This document shows positions 45,695-56,636 of a DNA stretch of 64,000 nt, piece after piece. This stretch comes from Earliella scabrosa (Eukaryota > Basidiomycota > Agaricomycetes > Polyporales > Polyporaceae), in the NCBI GenBank assembly GCA_022605405.1, contig JABYQQ010000002.1, positions 2,232,001 to 2,296,000 of the forward strand, read 5' to 3'. Both the position numbers and the translations under genes were made by a program. Under the pieces are notes generated by a model that saw only the letters and a program-made list of their open reading frames with translations, had not been told where the DNA came from and ran no database searches. The first letter of the stretch is position 1. Every line of letters starts with the position of its first letter.

Positions 45695-46474
45695 GCGCAC
45701 GCGCCGACGTGCTAGTGAAGAGGTATAGCTACTGCTGAAGTACTAGACGAGCATTAATGCACCTGTACAACGTTTTTGCTGCTCACATTGCGATGACTCC
45801 TCCGTGACAGATCACACATCCATCGTTCACGCACGCAGAGACAGATGTCCTGCATCTGGATCACCTCGAGCTCCGCTTCGTAAGTGCGTTGTCCTTGCGT
45901 TGTCCTCGGAGTCACCCTCGTCGCGGTACCGACTGCGAACATGGCCAGAAGCGCAGTCTCTTCGGTGATATGTCAGGTCTCCTCGTGTGCGCGACAGGCG
46001 TGGATAGTTTCACCGTGTGTGAACGCCGGCGATGATACGAGTATGACTTGCCTATCGCTTTCACAATTTGTGGCTGAGACAGTGTCTATACTAGACATGC
46101 TTCAGTCGTTCGTCTTTCGTAGTTCATGCACCAGTACATAGTACTACCAGTAGTAGCATGTTGAGGGTCTAAGATGATCGCAAGGATCTATACGTACATA
46201 CCTCGCTATGTAATCCGATCTTCATCACGCCGATCGAGCGCGCATTGAAATGAACCATTCATTTGGGCACGCTTCGGTGGCTTCGGCGACAGCGCAGTTG
46301 TGCGCAGTTGAGATCGTGTGTGAACGTACCTTGTTGCACGATCGGAGGAGGAGCCGCGCTCCTCGTTTGCCTTCAACTCCCACCTTCTCCTCTCCTCTCT
46401 GCTGTAGGTAAGTGCTGTTTCAACCCCCTAGGGCGGCCTCAGATTGACCATAGAATTATAATAGATCCTGAACC
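45695..46474. other. Intergenic, no supported gene
   Basis: 780 nt between CCT8 and the next plus-strand gene. An AT-rich ttataatag stretch at about 46457-46464 is too close to the following ATG to be its TATA box with confidence. Confidence 0.5.
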
Positions 46475-47814
46475 ATGATCCTGCCCGATAATACTCCAGA
46501 GTCACCAAACAAGGCTCCTACTACCCGACTCCACCTCCCGCACCCAGACGAACACACCTTGCTTCCTCCTCCCGCATACCGGGGTCCAGCACCAAGCAGT
46601 GTATCTTCGACATGCTCTACACGCACCGAACACGTTCCGGACGTAGACATTGAAGCACAGACAAGCCCTTCCGAGTCACGAGCGCCTCTAGTCCATCCTA
46701 TGCTCCCCGAATACTCTCGTCATCGCGAGCTACTGGTGTCCTATAAGCGCGGCTTCAACGGTACACGCTTCCTGAAGGTCTTCGCCATCGTCGTCATTGT
46801 CTTCCTAGCACTCGCTTCCTTCTCGCGCACTGTTATCCTCGCGGCACGCCGGCGTAGCCCCGAGCCCCAGGTGAGTTCTTACAACCATATCTGCCAGCGC
46901 ACTACCGACGTTGATGTTGGGCCAGCTGGAGGACCACGTCGTTGAGAACGCCGTCTCGCTTATACCCTTCCCGAAAGCCTCTGACGGACTAGTCGAGGAG
47001 TGTATCTCTCTCTCATCGTTCCTGTCTGTGGACTCCGCTGCGCAAGAGAAACTTCTGATCTCGTTCGATCTACCTCTCACGACGAACGTGCTGTACTTCT
47101 TCGGGCGGGGCCCCTTGTCGCGAGGCTCGCTCACGCTGTCATCAACGAACGATCCGTCAATACCAGAGGGCAAAATCCGCGTAGACATCGTCCCCAAATA
47201 CACTTTCAAAGCCGCGCTGGAGAAGCCCAACATCTGCTTGCTCGGGCGGGCGCCTGGTGAGAAGAGCATCGGAATTCTGGTTGGTACCCTTCTCCTACCA
47301 ACGGGATGTTGCCGCTGACGGTGACACAATCTTCAGACACCCCAGGCGTGGGCGTGGGGCCACGATCTGACATTCGCTATCACCGTCCGACTACCCGTGC
47401 CTAACCGTGGCGCGTTGCATATCAAGACCTTCCAGGACGATCTCGCCCTATTCAGCCATTACCCGTATCGGCCGCAGACTGCGAACTGGTTCAGCAACGC
47501 TGCTCTGCTAACACAGCCTGCCGCGGTGCGTAGCTCTTCTTGGTGTCGATCGTCATCTGACTCCGTACTGATGTGACCTCTGTAGGTCCTCTCACTTCCT
47601 ACAAGTCATTCTGAGTATCCAAGGTCCTCCAGTCTGACGTCTGTATCTGAGATCCAATCTTTAGGTATGTTCGAAGCCCCGACATCGCCTGTATACCGCA
47701 GGAACTAATCGCCACGTAACTTTGCATCCAGCGTCGCATACGCCGTCGTCGGAATCCTACCCCACTGCAACACCGTCGTGGTCCTATGACGGCCACATCT
47801 ATGTCACCGTGTAA
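46475..47814 (+). CDS. DUF7330-like membrane-anchored protein, copy 2, lacking the C-terminal domain
   Basis: Closest relative of copy 1: both start MILPDNTP and have a proline-rich cytosolic segment with LPPPAY. One membrane span lies at about 105-125 (FLKVFAIVVIVFLALASFSR), followed by LYFFGRGPLSRGSLTL and NICLLGRAPGEKSIGIL, matching LYIFSRGNFARGSVTL and NICVLERARGQQGIGIL of copy 1. Exons 46475-46870, 46926-47279, 47337-47525, 47586-47664 and 47732-47814 sum to 366 residues. After the third exon the similarity stops. The last two short exons encode a Ser/Thr-rich tail ending DGHIYVTV, and the terminal NAP-motif domain is absent. Donor 47280 is GTTGGT. It may be a degenerate or neofunctional form. 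Confidence 0.75.
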
Positions 47815-49007
47815 TCCGCCCAGGTGTTCAGGTTCTCATACACGAGAGGGCTCGTCGACCTCGGTCTGATCGAACGAGGCTGGGTGCGTGCTAGCCAGTC
47901 GGGGATGGCGCATGCGCTGTATGTCGCGCTTCTCGTCAGACGCCCAGGCTCAGGACGGGATCCGCTGAGGTGTTCAGCGCGTCGATGTACGATATCACAC
48001 ATGGGGACGTAGGCGGAGGACGAGATCGTTAAGGACGATCCGGTCAGCTGCTTGGTCGGAAATGGGGGTGCCGCAGACTGGGATATATTGTATTGTGTAC
48101 GCGCTATCGTTCGTTGTTGTTTTCTATCGCACTCCCGTTCTGTCGATGACATGCTGTTTTGAAATCAAAAGCTGACCTGTCTCTATAGCCGCTGCGCAAG
48201 ACCACCATCCTCGAGCGTAACCTGCAATGTTGAGCTCACAACCGTCGCAACTCGATTGCTGCGCTTCAGGCGGGCCTGCGTAGAAGCGTACCATTACAAG
48301 ACACATCCCGCAGTCTGCTTCTACATAGTACAAGCAATTCCAAAATGGGCTGCGGAAAACGTTGGAAACCAACTCGGACGACTTTTTCGGACATGTGTGG
48401 CACTCGATTCCGGATCCGGACAAGTGTGATGCGCCCCGGGTGCCTCGTTTACCTTCCGACCTCGACTGCGCATCTTTCAAACCCTCCGTCGCGGTCCGGC
48501 GTTCTACAATCGGGACAATGCCAGGCGGCTTGTGAATGGCATATCGTCAAAATCAACGATGCAGTCAGCGAGCGCGCGTGCTCAAACCGCAGTCGGCAAA
48601 GACTCGCCGCCCACATCCCACCGCTGCGCACAAGGCGCGCATGCCCTCGCGCCCTGCGCGAACGGCCCATGCGCCCTCTACAGTTCGCATTCACCTAGGA
48701 CTAACGGCAGGTCGACGACTGCGCGCATCCGCCGTCTCACGATTGCATAGAGCAGTGGCAACTCACGTTTTCGCGCAGTAGTTCTCCGCCCGCGCTACCG
48801 TACCACAGCTGATCTCCGTCAACCCTTTGAATGCTGTCACGGACGATCTTCTCCGATCCGAGTCGAGGCAGACAATGGTTTGTGCCAGTGACCGCCGAGG
48901 GATCTCCAGCCCGCGTTCCTATCATATAAGACCCCCTCCTCGCCGACCTGGTTTCCTCGTCGTCCAATCACTCACTGGCACATCGCGCATACCGCAACTC
49001 TGTGCCA
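47815..49007. other. Intergenic, with upstream region of copy 3
   Basis: About 1.2 kb. A TATA-like atcatataag at 48921-48930 lies about 80 nt before the next ATG. No supported gene in the remainder. Confidence 0.5.
48921..48930 (+). promoter_or_regulatory. TATA-like box of DUF7330-like copy 3
   Basis: Sequence atcatataag about 80 nt upstream of the ATG at 49008. Position-based call. Confidence 0.45.
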
Positions 49008-50547
49008 ATGCACCCTCCCACGTTCTATCAGGCTTACATGGTGATTCCAATGGACCACCCCGGGGCTGCCCGCAGGCGGCGGCTCTGGCACCTCTCCGCC
49101 TGCGCCTTTCTTTTCTTCCTCGCTCTGTACCTCCTCCGACTCGGCAGCTTCGGATATCGTCACGGTCCCCGGCGGACTCCAGTGAGTATTCGGACACCAT
49201 CCATCCCCTTGCCAGACACTCTCGCGCGTGATACATCGAGCCGATAGAACTTCGTTGTCCAGGCGGGCCTCGCCGCGGCGCACAAGTACGGGCCCTCGCA
49301 GTGCTTCGAGCTCGCGAACTGGACGGCCCCGATGGACCGTCCGGGCGAGCTCCCGTACCACGCCAGGACGACGTTCTTGCTGCCGGTGTCAGCGGAGGAG
49401 CTGCAGTTCGTGGCCGACGGGTCGCTCCAGTACGGCGACTTCGAGGTCTCCCAGGACGTCGACGTGGGCGGCACGAACGCCGTGGTCGACATCGACGTCG
49501 GCTTCCGCCACCCGGACGCCCTCGAGGAGGCGACCGTGTGCCGGACGCACCCCGCGGACAACAAGTGGGGTGTCGGTATCTTCGTGAGTCTTGAGCCCTG
49601 CGGACCGTAGTGACGGGCAGCTGATTGCGAGCTGCAGACTCCGCACTGGGGAGCCCCGCACTTGGATCGCAACCTTCGGTTCCATATTCATCTTCGTTTG
49701 CCTGCCGCCTACCCTGGGTCGCCGCTCAAGGTCAACGCGCTGAGCACGCACCTGCCTATCTTCTCGCACCACCTGCCCGAGCTCGCCGAGACGGTGTATT
49801 TCGATTTCCTCGACCTCAAGTCGCAGAACGCACCTATCAAGGCAGACGTGAGCACTCTACTCCATCCTAACCGAAGACATACATGGCACTGACTTCTATG
49901 GCATGCAGTCTCTTGCTGGGAACAGGATTTGGGCTCGCTCGGCCAACGGCGTCATTAGGGGCAGGTTTACCGCCTCGTCGCTGCTCAACCTGCACACCGT
50001 AAACGCGCCAATCAGCGCGACGGTGAGTCTCATCAACGGCGGAGAGAGCATGACCCACCTCTTCCTCAAGACAAGTAACGGGTATGGCTCTTCGCTCCAT
50101 GTACCGTACCATCATCCGCTGACAGCGACACGACGCAGCCGAATCGACAGCGAAGTCTCGCTCGTCTCGAACCAGTCCTCCACGACCGGGGGCAACTTCC
50201 ACGTCGCCGCGCGCGCGTCCAACGCGCCGCTCTCCCTGACAGTGGTCGACGCCCCGCTCGACTCTATGCTGCTCCTCGCGGCGAGCACGTCGAACTCTCC
50301 CGCGCGCGTCGCGCTCCACAAGACGTTCCAGGGCACCTTTGACCTCTCCTCGTCGGCGGTCTTCCGCCCTGAGGTCGACTGGAGCCCGGTGAACGACCCG
50401 GCGGAGCAGGACCGCCGTCGCCGGGTGAGACTCGACACGATCAAGGGCTCGCGCGTGCGTGGGGGCGTGGAGTGGGAGGAGGGCAGGGAGGAGAGGGGCA
50501 AGGTCGTCGTCGAGACGAGCAACTCGCCGCTCCGACTCGTTCTCTGA
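49008..50547 (+). CDS. DUF7330-like membrane-anchored protein, copy 3
   Basis: Exons 49008-49181, 49263-49583, 49638-49847, 49909-50081 and 50139-50547 give 428 residues. A short basic N-terminus (AARRRRLWH) precedes one membrane span (LSACAFLFFLALYLLRLG), predicting a type II signal anchor. The extracytosolic part has YGPSQCFELANWT, ATVCRTHPADNKWGVGIF, FHIHLRLPAAYPGS and LDLKSQNAPIKAD. Two DUF7330-type ends follow: TSNSPARVALHKTFQGTFDL and VVVETSNSPLRLVL. Exon phases and the lengths of the last two exons (173 and 409 nt) are identical to copy 4, so the two are a recent tandem pair. The second exon could instead start at 49248 (five extra codons). Confidence 0.82.
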
Positions 50548-51895
50548 GTTTCCGAGCTGGTCGTTTGTAGCTGAGGTTTGGGGTTTGTGAGGCGGTGTTT
50601 CTACAGGCGGCACATCCGGTGTCGTCTTTCCGTGCCTGCTCTTGTCTTCTTTACTATTTTCCTATGGCAGGTATCGCTTTTTGCAACACATCTTGGGCGC
50701 GCAGGGGACTATGGCTCTAGCGCGCTTGAAGGCCGCTATAAGCGTCCAATCAAGACCTGGCAGGGCGAGGACAGAGGCCCTGTGCTTACTGCTGGTATCC
50801 TGCATTCGATTTCTCCAGGGCGGTTCCTACTGTGTTGCAAATACTTAGTAGTTGCATCGCCTCGAAGTTGTGCCCAGATTATAGGCCTACTTGATTGTAC
50901 ATCGACTACCGGATCTCTGACATGCAGACAGATACAGACGGAGATGACGGATCCAGACTCGTTGGTGTGTAGCTCTCAGCTCACATTTGTCTTTTGCCCG
51001 CCGCTGGCGGACCCGACTTGGTTACCAGGACGCCTAACCGCAGCGGCCCCGCGTCACCACGGACCGACGGGCCGTATCGGCGACCTTCCCAATTTAGTAC
51101 CACCACCTATGGCACACGCTTTCGTTGAACGTTCGAAGTTGAACTCTCCTGACTTTCTCTCATGTGCTATGGGAAACCTCGCTGGCCTACACAATCCTGA
51201 GCTGGCACCGCACGTTACAAACTGTTGCACTCGCCAGACTTCTCTACATGATTCTCTACAAGAGCTCTCGGCCATTGGAGGCTCAAACAATGCCTCGTGC
51301 TGTGACGCTTCGGTAGAGCCGGACTCTTGTTCATTTACACAACATGCCCGCGCCCTCAGACGTAAACATCGCGGGGTGGTGGGCCTGGGCCGACACAATG
51401 GTATGGATCACGACGATGAACGAATCGGAACAGGTACGTGGTCGTCGTCCATGCGCAGCAGCAGCGCTACGCCCTGCTGCGGTTCCGCAACACGTCCCAC
51501 ACGAGCATGCGCAACACGTTCAATACAATCGATCACAGTTGTGGGTCCGATGCTGGCCTATGCTGGCAAGCGCAGCGGCCTCGGGTCGCGTCCGGCGCTC
51601 TCCCGCACGTTCCACTACTGGAGACCCGGCGAATCTGACTGCGCATGCAGACCGCAGAGCGCGTCATGTTCCAGTCTGCCCTTGCCGAGCCTCGAGGTCG
51701 TCCACAAGTCATCATTCACGTATGCACAGCCGCTGCGGACTCTGCGCAGCGAGTCGGCAACATACGGTGGCTCCTGCGCAACTGGCCAAACCGTGGATTG
51801 ACACGCTCAGCGCGCTCCACCGAATAAAAACCTCGATGTGATTGCACAACCCAATCCCCGCTGTCCATCTCTATCCCATCCTGTACCGAACCGCT
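50548..51895. other. Intergenic between copies 3 and 4
   Basis: About 1.35 kb. A long plus-strand open frame (50578 onward) is Arg/Ser-rich, shows no conserved block and crosses no splice-bounded homology, so I treat it as non-coding. A TATA-like element precedes copy 4. Confidence 0.45.
51821..51830 (+). promoter_or_regulatory. TATA-like box of DUF7330-like copy 4
   Basis: Sequence cgaataaaaa about 70 nt upstream of the ATG at 51896. Weak but well placed. Confidence 0.35.
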
Positions 51896-53509
51896 ATGAA
51901 CCCTCCAGCACGCTACACCGACGACCCCGAAAAGGCCCCTCTCGGCCCGGACATGTTCTTCGTCCGCCCGCTAGCTGGTCCTCCGGCCTATCAAGCAGTT
52001 GTCTACCAGCCTCCTACACAGGTACTCCAGGACCGCCCCAGAAACACCCGCAGGCGTCGTTTCTGGCACTTCCTCGCCTGCACTTTCCTTTTCGTTACCG
52101 CGCTTCATCTCCTTTCTCGGAACAATGCCGCAAGGAACCTCCTTGTAAGTGACAGTGCTCAACTCGTGTCGACACCTTCAAACTGACCCGCTGCGATGAC
52201 TGTTGACAGCCCTATCTTGATAGTGACGAACCCAAGTACGATCCGTCGCAGTGCTTCGACACCGTCAACTGGACGGAGGGATCTCCCAGTCATCGCCACG
52301 ACTACCCCTTCCATGTGCAGACGAGTCTCACTCTCCCACTATCTGCGGCCGAGCTCTCCTTCATCGCCGACGGCTCGCTACAATTCGGCGACTTCGTAGT
52401 CTCCCAGGACCTGGACGAGGGAGCGGATGACGCCGTAGTCTTCATCGACGCCTTCTATCGCATCCCCGACGCGATGGATGAAGCGACGGTCTGCAAGACG
52501 CACCTGCAGGAGGACGAGTGGGGTCTCGGCATCTTCGTGAGTCCCTTATCTCCCATGGCTAGCGAGTATATGTGCCAACGTTGCGATACTTAGACTCCGC
52601 GCTGGCGACACCCTCGCGACTCGGAGCACGCGATCAAGTTCCATGTCCACCTCCGTCTGCCCACTGTCCCTTCCAACTCGATCCTCAAGATCAGCAGCCT
52701 GCGAACGGACCTTCCCATCTATACGCATCACCTCCCCGAGCTCGCCAACTCGGTGTACTTCCAGAACCTGCAGTTGCAGTCCAAGAACGCACCGGTCACT
52801 GTCGATGTATGTCTAGGTCTCCTAATTGCTCTCTCCGCGTATAGACTTTGCTGATTTCGCCGGCAGTCTGTGGCAGGGGACAACATCCGTGTTGGCGCGA
52901 CGAACGGCTCAATCCGCGGCTCGTTCAACACCTCGACCGTGCTCGAGCTCCGCACAGCGAACGCGCCCATCGAGGTCTTTGCCGGCCTCATGAACGGCAA
53001 CGAGCGTCCGACGACCCTCGCTCTGGAGACCAGCAACGGGTACGTCCTCACATACATTCATATAGTACCCTCCTGCCCGTCGCTCATCCATCCCCTCCAG
53101 CCGCATCGAAAGCACCGTCGCGCTCGCGTCCAACACCTCCTCCAACACGCACGGCAAGTACACCGTCAACGTCCGCACGGCCAACGCCCCGCTCCACCTC
53201 ACCTTCGTCGACGCGCCCGTCGCCTCCGCCCTCACCCTCGACGCGCACACGTCCAACTCGCCCGCCCGGGTCGTGCTCCACAAGACGTACGAGGGCGCGT
53301 TCGACCTGCTCACGTCCATGTTCTTCCGCCCGGAGGTCAAGTGGTCCCCGGTCGAGGACCCCGCGGGACGCGGGCGGCAGCGCGACGTGCGGTTCTCCAC
53401 GATTGGGCGCGGGCAGGTCCGGGGTCTTGTTGCGTGGGATGAGGAGGGCGAGAGCAGGGGCACGGTCAAGGTCGAGACCTCGAACTCGCCGCTTCAGCTG
53501 ACGCTTTAA
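51896..53509 (+). CDS. DUF7330-like membrane-anchored protein, copy 4
   Basis: Exons 51896-52144, 52210-52536, 52594-52806, 52867-53039 and 53101-53509 give 456 residues. The cytosolic N-terminus is longer than in copy 3 (PPARYTDDPEKAPLG). It is followed by RNTRRRRFWHFLACTFLFVT, the same Arg-rich pre-anchor plus span as copy 3. Downstream blocks match copy 3 closely: YDPSQCFDTVNWT; ADGSLQFGDFVVSQDLD against ADGSLQYGDFEVSQDVD; ATVCKTHLQEDEWGLGIF; LPTVPSNSILKISSLRTDLP; then TSNSPARVVLHKTYEGAFDL and VKVETSNSPLQLTL. The paired Cys residues (QCF, TVCK/R) are kept, consistent with a disulfide in an oxidising compartment. The role is unknown. Confidence 0.82.
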
Positions 53510-54227
53510 GTGCACGTCGTTTGGTTGGTTGAGGTGGATTGGGTTGGAGGTTAAGTTTTTGTATGATTAGCTGCCACCCGTGCCTGCGCCTTTTGCCTTA
53601 TGTTGTTGTTTTCATATTCACCAGCGGGTATCGTATTTGCTACAATCGCAGTGTGGGGGGACAGACCCTCCGTACGGATCTACCACGAGTGTATGCGCAG
53701 GTCGTGACCCTCATCGCTTCATAGTAGATGCCGACATCGCACCGCAAGACTGTCGGACCGTCATCGCCAAAGGGTCATGTGTGGTGGTCTCCGAATGTCA
53801 AGGGAAGTGAACTCACAACGAAGAAGCCGTAGCGTGTATGATGCTCACCGCGCTGCATCCTACCATGAATACGGCGCCCGTGGAGTCGACAATATTTTCC
53901 CCACACTTGATGCGGCGAAGGAAGAGGGACGGGAGCCAAGACGCATGTTGAAGATGTGCAAGGTTCTCAGCTGCAAGTTAACCCTCATGCGCGACCACGA
54001 GACGGCCTGGAAGAAGGCGGTAAGGATATGTATGATGCGAGCCAAGGGAATGATATGCACTAACAGGTTGTGTTGTTCCGTTGATGAACCGCAGGAGCCT
54101 CGCGCGGCGGCCGGCTGAATCGTCCGAGCATCTACCTGAGTGTATATCACGTCGAGGGGATGCCCACAGCTCAAAATCGAGCTTACAGCTTCAGAAATCG
54201 TCCACTGCACCCAGATCAACGGCACAG
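53510..54227. other. Intergenic, no supported gene
   Basis: About 720 nt between copy 4 and the first CE16 gene. Short frames only. Confidence 0.5.
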
Positions 54228-56035
54228 ATGTACTCCAGGATTAGGCTCGCGACCTTCACGGCCTCGCTGTTCGTAAGCCTCGTGGCGGGGCAGCAGCCAG
54301 CATGGGCTCAATGTATGCGCGCTCTTGTGATGGTTAGCGATAGTCGCTGAAGTGTATGCGGCTTGCGTCCAGGTGGTGGCATTGGATGGACTGGAGGAAC
54401 GACCTGCGTCGCAGGGTAAGTCTTTTCTCTGCACAGGTATGCTCCTAAGGCCGCTGACTGAATGCCGTCCGCCGCAGATCGACCTGCACGAAGCTGAATG
54501 ATTGTCAGTTTAAAGCTAAACATCATACCCATGCTGAGCGGTACCTACTCTGACACTCTGACAGACTACAGCCAGTGCATTCCAGGAGCGAATGTACCGA
54601 CGACCACATCGACGCCAACCGGTCCTACGAACGTTCCTCCTGCTCCTGGTTTGGACGAGGCGAACTTCTGGTTTAGCTTGTCAGTGAGAACCACCAATAG
54701 ACGATCACGATGACGACTCACAGATCTCCGACAGTGGCGACTCCTATACTCAGACAGGCTACAACCCATCCGGAGCCGCTCCTGCCCCCGGAAACCCACT
54801 AGGCAATCCTCCGTACCCCGTCCGTACCATCTTATGACGTCAATCACTACCCGCGGTTGACATGCGAGGCTTTACACAGGGCAACACCGCGACCGGCGGT
54901 CCAAACTGGATCGACGTCGACACCACGGTGTACAACAAGTCGCTCGTCCTCACCTACAACTACGCGTACGGGGGCGCGACCATCGACCCTGCGCTCGTCC
55001 CGCCGTACTCGCCGTCGATCGCGACCCTCGTCGACCAAGTGAACCAGTTCCTAAATGGGCCCGCGAAGAAACCGGCAAACGCCCCATGGACGAGCGAGAA
55101 CGCGCTGTTATCGGTGTGGATCGGGATCAACGACATCGGGACCACGTACTCCCAGGGAGGAGACCGCGATGCGTAAGTCGGGCTTGGGGCATGGCGGGAG
55201 AGCGTTCGGGAGACGGATTGCTGACCACCGGGCGCGGATTCGCAGGTTCTCGGACCGGCTTATGGACGCGTACTTCGCTCAGGTCCAGAAACTCGTGAGT
55301 TGCAACGCGGCCGTATTCCCATGACCGTTAGCTGACGTGCTTTCGTCCGTGTGCAGTAGTATGCACATGCGTAGTGTAGCCGTTCCGGATGTGGACTGAC
55401 TGTACGGCACGCTCGCAGTAACGTCGGCGCGAGGAACTTCCTCTTCATTAACGTTCCGCCTGTGGATCGGTCCCCGCTGGTCAGTCTTCGCAGTCGTTCG
55501 CGAAGCCAAGATGCCCACCGTGACTTGCTTCCCTTCAACAGATGATCTCGCAAGGCACTAATGCGCAGGCTGCCGAGAAGAGGGTCATCGCCGGCTACAA
55601 CTCGAAACTCGCAGCTCGTGCAGCTGCGTTCAAGGCTGCGAACTCTGGCGTGAGTGATGCCGGTAGTGAACGGAGGTACTGCCACTGACCGCGCAATAGG
55701 TGAACACGTGGTTCTGGGACTCCGCTGCCACCTTCACCCGGATTTTGGACAGCCCAACCCAATACGGGTTCTCCGACGCGACCTCTGTCGGGAACTCAAG
55801 GAGCTTCTGGGGGTTCGTACATCAGCTGCAACTTTCACCTGTGGGTTTTATGAACTGACTTTGAACCCGTCCGACGCACGTTCTTGCGCATGCAGCGACG
55901 TCTACCACCCATCCAGTGCGTCCATCATGGCAACGTCGCCCCAGATCCAGTGACTGACCACCTTGTATGACAGGCGCAGCACATCAGATCTTTGGACAAG
56001 AGGTCGCAGAGGTCCTCTCCGACGCAATCTGGTGA
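54228..56035 (+). CDS. Secreted CBM1-CE16 acetylesterase, copy A
   Basis: SGNH-type esterase that removes acetyl groups from hemicellulose fragments and is targeted to cellulose. Exons 54228-54312, 54373-54415, 54478-54503, 54565-54679, 54735-54819, 54880-55172, 55246-55294, 55357-55358, 55419-55479, 55542-55649, 55700-55812, 55896-55915 and 55974-56035 total 1062 nt, 353 residues. Signal peptide MYSRIRLATFTASLFVSLVA; CBM1 (CGGIGWTGGTTC to LNDYYSQCIPG); Thr/Pro linker; catalytic domain with FGDSYTQTG (Ser), NYAYGGATI, WIGINDIG (Asn) and DVYHPSS (Asp-x-x-His). Exon 8 is two nucleotides long (separate entry). Without it, codon 233 would be a stop. Donors at 54504, 54680, 54820 and 55480 are GTCAGT or GTCCGT, a recurrent weak type here. 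Confidence 0.9.
55357..55358 (+). other. 2-nt micro-exon (TA) of CE16 copy A
   Basis: The bases read cag|TA|gtatgc. After the CTC (Leu) codon ending at 55294, direct splicing to either acceptor gives an in-frame stop: TAG after 55356, or TAA after 55418. Inserting TA and then splicing to T at 55419 yields TAT (Tyr) and continues NVGARNFLFINVPP, the family consensus. Flanking introns are 62 and 60 nt, normal here. Confidence 0.8.
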
Positions 56036-56636
56036 AAGCGGGGTTGAGGCTGCGAGGAACTGTTTGACATCAACGCGAGCCGGGGATGATCATGACGTAC
56101 CTCGGCCTGTTAGCTTTCATACTATGCATGTGCAGCACGGGCCGCCCACACTGCCTGTTCGTCTACCTTGTACCGTCTTCTTCCGCTGTTCGACATCGTG
56201 GCGTGCGGAAAAATAGACTAGTCCTCGACCGCCAGCGGAACTGCCCCGCCCGTCCGGCGTTCAGCTGGTCCGATGCCTATATAGGATCGCGATGCTGAGC
56301 TTGTCGCGCGAGTGCGAATTGCGGAGCCGACCGTGATCGCGAATTGACCTTTCGAAGGTTTACCTCTGTCCACGGGACTTGCTGCAATCATGGAACACTG
56401 CTGAGACGCAGTCGTGCATATGCGACGAAGCACCTGGACAGGCTATGAGCTTGCAGGTGGCGGGCAGCGTGTGGTCCGAGGATGACCCGCGCCTATGCAA
56501 GGGGGTGTTCAGGCGGACGGCGGATCGTCCGAACATCTTCCCGGCTCCCGAGGCCTATAATACGCCCGTAACTGAGGATGCGGAGGATGTGTTCAACGCG
56601 AACGCGCATACAGGACCGACCGCGCAGCTGGACAAC
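56036..56636. other. Intergenic between CE16 copies
   Basis: About 600 nt. TATA-like elements occur at 56276-56282 (ctatata) and 56555-56563 (ctataatac). The second, about 75 nt before the next ATG, is the better core-promoter candidate. Confidence 0.45.

Noticed and set aside
50578..51801. 407-codon plus-strand open frame between DUF7330-like copies 3 and 4
   Set aside because: It begins inside the 3' flank of copy 3. It is rich in Arg, Ser and Cys, has no conserved block and no splice chain, and overlaps equally open frames. Long GC-rich DNA produces such frames by chance.
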